From Gnetum montanum (Eukaryota > Streptophyta > Gnetopsida > Gnetales > Gnetaceae), in assembly GCA_015680685.1 (NCBI GenBank), contig MNCI01038110.1, positions 719,503-746,241 of the forward strand: a stretch of DNA of 26,739 nucleotides. The letters run 5' to 3'. How positions within the stretch are numbered: the first letter of the stretch is position 1; each line of letters opens with the position of its first letter. Below the pieces are notes generated by a model. That model ran no database searches. It saw only the letters and a program-made list of their open reading frames with translations, and had not been told where the DNA came from. This document shows positions 19,177 to 26,739 of this stretch, piece by piece. Made by a program: the position numbers and the translations under genes.

Positions 19177-20028
19177 TAATGAGTGGTGAGGTACCCCTAC
19201 ACTCAAACATACAAATACAAGCGTTCACGCATATTCTGGTCGAACTTTGCAAACAAAATAGTTGTGGTATCTAGATAGTTACTCATTGATCATAGTTCAC
19301 TATCTTCCCACCTGGACTAGTATTTACTTTATCATGTATGGTTTATTCTAGAGTGACATGTATGATGTGTTTCCTATCACTATGCTACTCCTAGGGACAA
19401 TGAAAAATAACTTGGTTTTAAGCTAAGAGGGAAAGGGTGAAGAGAGTCTAAGCTAGCCTAAGTGCGATGAACATCCATCCTTAATCATCCATACACATCT
19501 TGGACCTTGTGTATGACTACTACTGGGATTACCAAGTACATATCCTAGGTATGCTACTGGGGATACGAAGTAGGCACACTTAAATGCTTGTGATTAAGTC
19601 ATACTCATTTCGCGTTTAATAACAGAGATAGGAATTAAGGGTAAAGAAGTATTAATTAAGAAAGTAATGAATAGCAATTAAATAATTAAACTAAGTGAAT
19701 TCTACAATGATGAAGTAATCTCAATCTTTATTTCTAGTCATGTACGTGTCCAAGTATGTCACACTCGAATAAGGTGTCGTACAATTACAATCATCACACT
19801 ATGGGCATGCATTGGGAGAAAGGGTTGAGAAGAACTAAAAATAAAAACTAACTTCTAACTGAAATATTCCTTTGACTCCTTGCACCTACATGTGTATTTA
19901 TAGGCCTGCACAGGAGTCATGATATCATGTATCCGATATCACTAGCTAGGCCACGATATCATGTACTCGATATCGTGGATCTGATATCGAGGGTCTGATA
20001 TTGGAGCCTAATGAATCATGATTCATCA
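19177..20028 (-). repeat. 5' LTR of element A (852 bp)
   Basis: The plus-strand edges are TAATGAGTGG (the TG has become TA) and GATTCATCA. The minus-strand TATA box TATAAATA is at 19895-19902, 126 bp from the U3 edge. The AATAAA signal is at 19727-19732. The U3 holds GATATC at 19921, 19935, 19955, 19969 and 19983 and GATATT at 19997, mostly 14 bp apart. The R-U5 part aligns with LTRs A3, B and C. Confidence 0.85.
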
Positions 20029-20239
20029 AACATCAAGAGATTTGTCTAATGTGCATTAGATTTACAAAATTTTGTAGTTCATTTATTATGCCAAACAAGG
20101 AAAGATAGATAGTAGATGGATAGAGAAAGATCATGAAGGCTTGCTTATTAGTAGTTGTAAAGGCCATCAAAGTTATCAACATTAGTCATTTGTTCGAACT
20201 TATCAACAATGACAAACAACACTACAAGCACATATGTGA

Positions 20240-21240
20240 GTGTTAGATGCAATCAAGGCTATGTGATGACTTCAATGTTTCCTACAAGGGTCTAATGATG
20301 TCTTGAGCAGGCTTAAGTTCTAGTGAGGAACTAGGTTTCATGTGTTTTCCCCTCACCATCATGATTTATAGGGGAATTTCAATGAAGGGAACCCTTTGTG
20401 GTATTTTTGGCTTCAAAGTCACTAGTAATTAGGCTACTTTGGGGTATTAAGGTTCTATGGTAGAGTAGTTTTAAGGCTTAAGGTTTGAGTATTTAAGGTC
20501 AACTTGGTCTAACAACATCATGAGAGGGACTTATTTAGCCTTCAAGGCTAGTCAAATTTGCTTCCTTATCCTCCTAGCTCAATCCTACATGACAACATAA
20601 GCACATCAAGTGGCACCTATGTAACAAAGTTGTTGAATAACATAAAAAATGATGTAAAATACTAAATCAACTAAATTGATGCCAAACAAGATCAAAACAT
20701 AATCGATGGAGATTATAAGGGGTAGATTAAAGTAAATAAGGTGAAACAAAGGCCAAGTGATGAAAGATAGGGTCAAATGAAAGCCAAATGATGGTCAAAA
20801 CCTCATAAAATAGTGTTAAACAAATCCAAATGATGCCAAATAATGAAGAAATGTGATTAAACAGGGCCAAATAATGCAAAAATGAAGAAAACGGGGGTCA
20901 AATGACACCAAATGATATGACAATGATAAACAATAATGTGAAGTAAGGTCAAGTTAGGCCAAAACATAATGGGCACAAAGCAAAGGAAGGCCAAACAAAG
21001 TAAGGTAGGTGACACATGGCCTAATATGATCAATCAAGCTCACATTCTGTCAGTTTTAGGCCATAGTGGGCCATGGTAAGGGCCTATTTCATTAGGTGGG
21101 GTCACTGCAATGCAAAAGCAAGGCAAGACTCGATTAAAGAAGGAAAAATACAATTATAACAAGGTAAAGGAAGGGTAAAAATTAAGTTAAAACTATTTGA
21201 AATAAGGCATGCCAAGTGGAGCAAGGCCAAAAGGTATTAA
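20240..21240 (-). pseudogene. Pol-leader remnant E3, minus-strand relative of E2
   Basis: Read on the minus strand, 21240-20640 is a T-rich leader with GGCCCACTATGGCCTAAAAC and repeated ATTTGGCATCATTTGG words. It ends in the block TAGGTGCCACTTGATGTGCTT...CATGTAGGATT (20625-20581), which aligns with 12262-12305 ahead of E2. A decayed coding stretch then matches the E2 pre-RT linker: DFEAKNTTKGSL against DLEANDIIEDSL, and HDGEGKT against HSGEKKT, to about 20270. Similarity stops before RT. Many stops are present. Confidence 0.65.
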
Positions 21241-21526
21241 ATCTAATACATATTTAATAAGGTTTTTTTTCTTGAACATATGCTTGATAATTCTCTTTAA
21301 ATGAAACCTAATACAACCATTCCTATGCTTAAGAAAAAAACTTGATAGTTGTACGTATTTTGTATACCATCTTCAAGAAAAGGTTAAATATTATAATGTA
21401 AGTTGGTAGAAAAGATATAAAAATTAGTTGTATGCTAAAAGTTTGAATGCCACATCATCCAAAAATACTAAACTAATGCCTAGTTTATACGCACAAAATA
21501 GAGACAAGTGGAGTTTACAGGCAAGT

Positions 21527-21862
21527 TTAGTTCGCAATAGTATCGGAGACGTTGGCGTAGTGGGCATCTTGAAGGGAAAGGGGAATCCGGGGCTCGGCCA
21601 CCACGAGGAGCGGTTGAGCACGGGGCCAGATCAGGTTGAACACTTCATCCATGGACATGGCACCACTGCCGAGAAAATGCCAATTGAAGCACTAAAGAAG
21701 CCACACTAGTTGTTCGAGCACCGTGCATGTGCCAAGCAGCGCACCCAGACACCGCCACTTCCCAGAGCTGAACGGTGGGATCCAGAAATCAGAGTCGTGC
21801 CCGATCTCGATGCTCACCACAGCGTGTCCATCCACACCACACAGGTGCCGCTCCGGCCAGAA
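21527..21862 (-). pseudogene. Cytochrome P450 C-terminal fragment (relic)
   Basis: On the minus strand one frame from 21862 to the TAA at 21529-21527 reads FWPERH, then GHDSDFWIPPFSSGKWRCLG, then a helix, an in-frame TAG (21694-21692), CFNWHF, MSMDEVFNL, PRAQPLLVVAEPR and a short tail. This is the order of a plant P450 C-terminus: PERF motif, haem-binding FxxGxRxCxG loop, L-helix, FDW and LTxxRAxPL strand. The haem-ligand Cys is kept (21751-21749). The motif Arg is Trp, as a CpG decay of CGG would give. P450s normally have about 500 residues; only about 110 remain and no K-helix ExxR was found. The A-type, CYP71-clan-like reading is inference. It is GC- and CpG-rich, unlike its surroundings. 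Confidence 0.75.
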
Positions 21863-21907
21863 CTACTCTGGCCTAGAACTACACTAGCCAGAACTACGCT
21901 GGCCAGT
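21857..21907. repeat. Short tandem repeat GCCAGAACTACNCTG at the PERF motif
   Basis: About three copies of a ~16-bp unit (gccagaactactctg, gcctagaactacacta, gccagaactacgctg) lie exactly where the P450 PERF motif begins. The expansion probably duplicated the PERF codons and obscures the fragment's upstream edge. Confidence 0.7.
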
Positions 21908-21985
21908 ACAGGAAGTGTGATTACTAAGGAGGGTTATGTGCCAAGGTTTCGCGGGAGCGCCATGGACAGAGCGTAACAATGCATA

Positions 21986-23355
21986 ATAGGGGATGCCACC
22001 AACATCGACTGAGGCTAACCAATTTTCACAGATCATCAAAGGTCATTTTCATGATGCATTCATCGTGGATTTTTTCAATGGCCGTTCCCATTCTCTCCAT
22101 TCGGATCTTAAAAATTGTATTCTCACTATTTCGGAAACTTTGTATTTTTTTCCCTTTTCAATATTGAAATTTTAATCTTTAATTTTTAGAAACTTCGTAT
22201 TTTGGAAACTTTGAAAACTTTCCCTTTTTACCATTTAAACTTCACAACACTGGTCCATGAGTCCTCCGAATCTTTTTTACCTGTAGCTGCTTGAAAAGCT
22301 TCAACTCACGTCTTACAACATTGATACTCTTATTTGATTTATTTCGTTTTATGAAAAATTTAAGACATAATCACCTTGCTAACTTTGAATGTATTTTATC
22401 AATGGGAAAGATAATTTCATGGTAGTTTCCGAGGTTTCGGAACATCAAAATTGCAGAGTTGTTGGTTATTCACCTAAGGATGATTCATTGTTTGTTATTT
22501 TTCTGTGCTGTTTCTGTAATATAACTTACTTGAGTGGGGTATATGGCCAATCATTTCAAGTTTTGTAACAAATTTTGAATTTTATATATTTCTTTTTGTT
22601 ACTTTGTAAATATAAAAAAACGGTTCTTTATTTATTGTGACTACATAGACCATATGACTAAAAGATTGATAGTGAAAATCCAAATATTAAAGTGAACTGC
22701 ATAACCGTATTGTCACATTTACGTAGTTTTCAAATTTACATCATGTGTCTGTTAATAAAGTTTTCTTTAAGCTTTCAATAAGGGGAAAGAGTCCATCATG
22801 TACCATGATAGACTCTTAGAAACACACTTGATCATAAAAGCAAAATATGTAGGAAATGCCTAGATAGTAAGTTTGCAAAGATATAAATGTGTTAAAGAGA
22901 AATTGGTATTTGAAAATTATTAATTGAAAATTAGAATGGTGGTTTGGTATGATGGATGATGTGTAATTTAATTAACTTAAAGGTTTCACGTGATAGGTTA
23001 AGAGGTAATAATGCATAATAAGGGATTATGAAAATTAATTAGATTTAAATTAAATGAATTAGAAGTAAAAATTGTTGATTTAATAAATTTTTTTTTGAAA
23101 TATCCAACTTTATTATCAAATTTAAATAAAGTATTCCATGAATATAAGAAGAAAATCTAATTATGTCATAGATTCTTAGTTGGAGGGACATATGCAAGAC
23201 TCAACAATATGTTTAACAAACATTAAAAATGCATCCTCTTTTTTTGGTGCAAATTCTCTTCTCCACATGTACTCCATTAGATATGAGTCATGTAGCCCTT
23301 ATTATGATCCATCTAGAATATGAGCTTTCACCACTCACAATGTACTTTCAATACT
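21986..23355. other. AT-rich stretch, no gene recognised
   Basis: This segment follows the GC-rich P450 fragment. It has 'ttcggAAACTTtgtattt' and 'ggAAACTTtgaaAACTTtccc' repeats at 22130-22230 and a 13-bp inverted repeat at 22788-22816. Overlapping open frames at 21979-22175 and 23229-23465 show no recognisable domain; the latter runs into LTR B. Confidence 0.4.
22788..22816. repeat. Short hairpin AGAGTCCATCATG-TAC-CATGATAGACTCT
   Basis: Two 13-base arms with one mismatch flank a 3-base loop. No T-tract or coding context supports a terminator role. Confidence 0.7.
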
Positions 23356-24221
23356 TGATGAGCGGCAAGGTACCCCTATGCCCAACCATACAAATCACGA
23401 AAAGTTCATGTGTGATTTGGTTGAATTTCTTAGACTTTATCATTTCGAGTGCACTAGGTCTTTAGGAAGTGAATCTAGCCTGCCTTAAGGTCAATTATTG
23501 TCTTTCCAATTACACTTGTGAAATTCGTTGGTATGGTTAAGTGTAACTAAGGCATTCAATTTTTATCATTTTATGTTTTATAGTTTGGTGCTTGAAATGT
23601 AGATAAAATGAATTTGATTAACTAATCTAAATTAATTAATTAACTAGCATTTAACTAATTCTAACATAAGCATCCATTTCCACTTTCTATACATGTCTTA
23701 AACCCACGTATCTATTGCTAGGTGACCAAGCACTATGCTACTAGGTATACCAAGTGATAACACTACTAGGATTACCAAGCGAATACGTGTTACACTTGAA
23801 GTGGTCTTACTTGTGTATTTAATCTATCTAGCTTAATTACTTCATTAACTCAATTGTTAGAAAATATTTGTGAAAATAATTGAAAACATTTAACAAATAA
23901 CTAAAAACATTGAATGCATAAATGAAATAGCTAATCTACCTAAAGTGCTTCAAGATTTAGCAAAAAGCTCATCTTTGTTGTTGCACACAGTATTGTGCTT
24001 AGGTACAACAATGTTTGAATAAAGATTTCTACACTCAATGACTCTTACTGTGGGCACTTGAGAGAAAAATTCTAACTTTTGAATGGAAAAAATGTAAGAG
24101 CTCCATTGCAAATACATTCTACTTATGCCATAAATGTAGTTGCAAGTGCATATTTATAGCCAACACATGACACTACATCGACAGGGCTTCGTCGATGAGG
24201 CCAACTTAACATGACTCATCA
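23356..24221 (-). mobile_element. LTR B, 866 bp, minus orientation (3' LTR)
   Basis: The plus-strand edges are TGATGAGCGG and GACTCATCA. The GGGGGTA polypurine tract (plus TACCCCC) lies just outside on the right. The minus-strand TATA box TATAAATA is at 24151-24158, only 63 bp from the U3 edge. The short U3 contains 14-bp-spaced TCGA units (24178 and 24192). The internal region lies to the right, so this is a 3' LTR. The 5' LTR would lie beyond the window. Confidence 0.85.
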
Positions 24222-24410
24222 TACCCCCACGACTGAATGAAAACTTGTCCTTGAGTTCTATTGCAAAATTGGGAAGGTATGAAATTATTGATTGATTTTT
24301 CTTCACACAAAACAAACTAATTGACTTGATGAAAAATGGAGTGTACAGATCAACACATTATAAAAAATGAAGGTGTTTAGGACACAAAATTGAATGCCAT
24401 GATTCAACTC

Positions 24411-26739
24411 TTAAAAATTTAACAACATGTTCCTTGATAATGTGAAGCTTGTTAAAGAAGATTAAATGGTCCCAAGTAGTAGTGGTTCCTGAGGCTCTGA
24501 GGGACCTTCACTAGCTTCATACATTGGTGGTGGTTTATGTGGCTATGGTTGTCCTACTATTGCTACAACTTCAGGTGGTACATAGAAAGCATCTAACAAT
24601 GCTTTCATTTTTTCCTCCTTACTTTGGGGTTCATGCACCATCCATGCAACTTTCCCAATGTGGGTTGAAACTACCACATCCCAAGGACATGGGATTGCTA
24701 AAAACAACTCCTTCACATTGATAAACTAGGCATTGAACTATTTGCATTTGATGTTGAATGCCTTGACTATTTTCTTTAGCTCTTGGTATTCATTCATCCA
24801 TTTGGCTAAGTTCTCAATGATAGATCATTAATCTTTGAATCACCCTCTGATAACTTCAAGTTCAGCATTTTTAATCTCATGCTTCTGCTTGGTGTCTTTG
24901 TGAGGCTTGAACTCTACCTCATATAATAGACACGAGCTAGCCACTTATTTCTCCAATTCTAATCACAACTATCTAGCATTCAACATTTCCAGGTTTGCAT
25001 AATGAAGATTGGCCAACTACATGTACTTTGTCATCTCTTTAATTTGTGACTCCTTTAAGTGGATCTCTACATTGTTGTAGGCATTACTACCATTAATGAT
25101 GGGCTACCACATCTTTCTTCCTTGTTGGAGTTGTTGAAGGACTTCATTTAGTTCTACCTTTGTCATTTGGATTTTTTTTTCATTCACTTTCTTTTGCAAA
25201 ATGACCTAGTCCCTGTAGTGATTTTTCACTTTCTCAAATTTGAGTGCTTCGTTCTTCCAAGTGGTGATCTTGATGGTAGACTTTTAACATAAGGTGCATA
25301 CCTACTCCATTGATATATTTTGGTTTTCTGTGGCCAATTTCCTCAATTCAATGTTTACCCTAACAAGCTATTCTTGTTGTTGATGAATAAATTCTTGCAT
25401 TTGATCTTTCCATGCATCAACATTTCGTAGGCAATGATTTTGTGCAGTCGATGCTTCATTCTCTTAGCACATCTGATTCAAGTCCTTTTTGATTAATTAT
25501 ATTTTGACTTCAGCTCTATATTGTTTAAAGATGACCATTACTACCTCCTCCTCAACCTTCTGAAATTATTCTTAAAGTTGTTTGATAGCTTCATCTCTTG
25601 TCACTATTCGGATAAAGATTGCTTGTTTTGCAATTTAGGCATGAAGTTCGACAACCTATACAACCAAGCATTGATTTTGCTCTTGGGTCGTTTTTAGTTG
25701 CCCCTCCAAAATAAAATATCTGTCCCTTGCATTCATTAGCTCCAACTAGGTTGTGGTGATATTCTTCAAAAGATCAAAAATATCTGAAGTTGGTTACCTG
25801 GTTCCTACTAGTCGTTCCAACAACTATTCATGCTTGCATACATTCAATTTCTCACTAATTATGCCTATGGAAGTTTGCACATATTGAAGTGTAAATATGT
25901 CTGGTACAAACATCATGGGTGCATTCAATGCTTCTACTACATGGTTAGCAAGCACTTCTACCACTGTCTCTTACCCTTGGTGTTGCATCACCAAGACAGT
26001 GCCTCTTCTCCTTCCTCCAACCAAAGCAAGAAAGTGGTAGCATTTCTAGAGATTTCTAGAAATAAATGATGTGTTGCTAGTGCAACCATCACCTCTTGAG
26101 CATTAGGATCTAAACTTGAAGGTAGCTACATTTTTTGGGTAGAGAAGATTGGACCACCCCTCTCTATCTGCCTAGTTGTTTGAGCCACCTCATTAAGGTG
26201 ACTCATTGCTGGCTAGTACACAAATGGGTCTATCCCACTCATTCCTGCTTGTTGCTCTTGTTTGGTCAAGTTTTGTTCTTAGATCTGACATAGATGCTTA
26301 AGGACTACGTGGGCCTTTGATGTTGTTTCTTGAGTGGGTGGTGGTGGTAGCAACTCCTCTTCTTGGGTTGTCGCTGGTGTTTTATCTTTCATGATTTCTA
26401 CCCATGAGGCCAAGGGAGCATGCCTGAGAGCATCATTAAAGTAGTGAATAATGCCTGCCCTTTTGAAGATTTTTCTGATAAGGCACAAAAAGGGTAGGGT
26501 CTTTCTTCCATGTTCATTTTCATTGAAACATTTTTCAATCTCCAATTATAGTAGTTGTGGAAGGTTAATAGGGAACTTCCTACATAGAGTGATGCATGCT
26601 TGCATAGAGAACGTAGTCACCTTGCTTCGTTGGATTGAGGTGATAGGCTGCAATCTTGAAATAAATCTGCTCCATCGGTGTGAGTGCACCATACTCCTTA
26701 CACTTGATCCCATAGCATCGCTGGGTCCACTCCCTCTTG
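24411..26739 (-). pseudogene. Long coiled-coil-rich retroelement ORF, copy B (5' end off window)
   Basis: From near 26000 down to the TAA at 24413-24411 the minus strand carries about 520 codons in one frame, interrupted only by stops (TAG, TAA, some TGA). At least one frameshift separates it from the upstream part, where 26545-26279 is open in another frame. The middle is rich in Gln, Glu, Lys and Leu with heptad-like spacing (for example FIHQQQE, LRKLATENQN, VELNEVLQQLQQ), so a long coiled coil is likely. The C-terminal ~100 codons (FINVKELF, QSKEEKMKALLDAFY, LLLGTI) match copy C. No RT, integrase, protease or CCHC motif is visible. It could be a gag-like protein of a non-autonomous family or an extra ORF between pol and 3' LTR. 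Family not recognised. Confidence 0.7.

Larger units (their letters stand above)
17728..20028 (-). mobile_element. Element A: ~2.3-kb non-autonomous LTR retrotransposon
   Basis: On the minus strand it has a 5' LTR (20028-19177), a tRNA-Asp-type primer site (19175-19158), a ~545-bp internal region with one 76-codon ORF, a GGGGGTA polypurine tract and a 3' LTR (18611-17728). No gag, protease, RT or integrase fits in the internal region, so it would depend on another element. The flanking pentamers (TATAG left, AACAT right) do not match. The target-site duplication has therefore decayed or the copy was rearranged. Confidence 0.82.

Noticed and set aside
17728-20028. Target-site duplication for element A
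   Set aside because: Flanking pentamers TATAG and AACAT do not match, so none can be claimed.
21560-21670. GRAS-domain similarity of the minus-strand peptide (DEVFNLIW...LLVVAEP)
   Set aside because: The upstream haem-loop motif and downstream PRAQPL strand fit cytochrome P450 much better.
21424-21976. Plus-strand open frames (93 and 88 residues) and a 65-residue minus frame
   Set aside because: They are shadows of the P450 fragment, which reads in a different minus-strand frame with motif order intact.
23229-23465. 78-residue plus-strand open frame
   Set aside because: It runs from unique DNA into LTR B antisense to the element; no domain recognised.
26279-26545. 88-residue minus-strand open frame as a separate gene
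   Set aside because: It continues, after a frameshift, into the longer coiled-coil relic and is best treated as part of it.

Overview
The window is nuclear DNA from a plant with a large, repeat-rich genome. It is AT-rich and has no compact operon-like genes. Almost everything recognisable is decayed LTR-retrotransposon, in several families, nested and in both orientations. Heavy divergence between copies, and open frames broken mainly by CAG/CAA-to-TAG/TAA changes, fit old methylated insertions such as those kept in gymnosperms. That lineage guess is an inference (about 0.5); the retroelement content is seen directly. No intact host gene was found. One GC-rich cytochrome P450 C-terminus (minus, ~21527-21862) is the only convincing host-type coding relic.

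Layout. 1-1730: an open frame of unknown meaning (1-277), an array of ~19-bp CCACTTGG-type repeats and a TATA box (636), probably LTR-derived. 1733-3673 (+): Ty3/Gypsy pol remnant E1 (RNase H and integrase), one frame with 13 stops. 3690-9050 (+): noncoding tail with TAAACTAGCA repeats, polypurine tract, LTR1 (from ~4905), a second divergent tail copy, a second polypurine tract and LTR2 (from ~7694). This reads as tandem elements. Both LTRs carry repeat or hairpin arrays upstream of a G-box/TATA promoter. 9721-11660: a satellite-like array of ~187-bp units, each centred on an inverted repeat. 11660-14317 (+): T-rich leader ending in a splice-acceptor-like site, then pol remnant E2 (pre-RT linker, RT, part of RNase H).

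14758-24221 is dominated by a second LTR family. It shows TGATGA...TCATCA ends, 852-884 bp LTRs, a GGGGGTA polypurine tract and a tRNA-Asp-type primer binding site. LTR C (+, 15880-16735) lies downstream of a coding relic. Element A (minus, 17728-20028) is a ~2.3-kb non-autonomous element with two LTRs, a PBS and one intact 76-codon ORF. LTR B (minus, 23356-24221) follows a long coiled-coil-rich ORF that runs off the right edge (24411-26739). A third pol-leader copy, E3 (minus, ~20240-21240), faces E2, so 11.7-21.2 kb is roughly mirror-symmetric.

The observation I find most novel is in this second family. All four LTR copies have a very short U3, made mostly of 14-bp tandem units, between the LTR edge and the TATA box. 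Unit sequence and number differ in every copy while the rest of the LTR stays alignable. The same family carries an unfamiliar coiled-coil ORF next to its 3' LTR, conserved at its C-terminal end between copies B and C.
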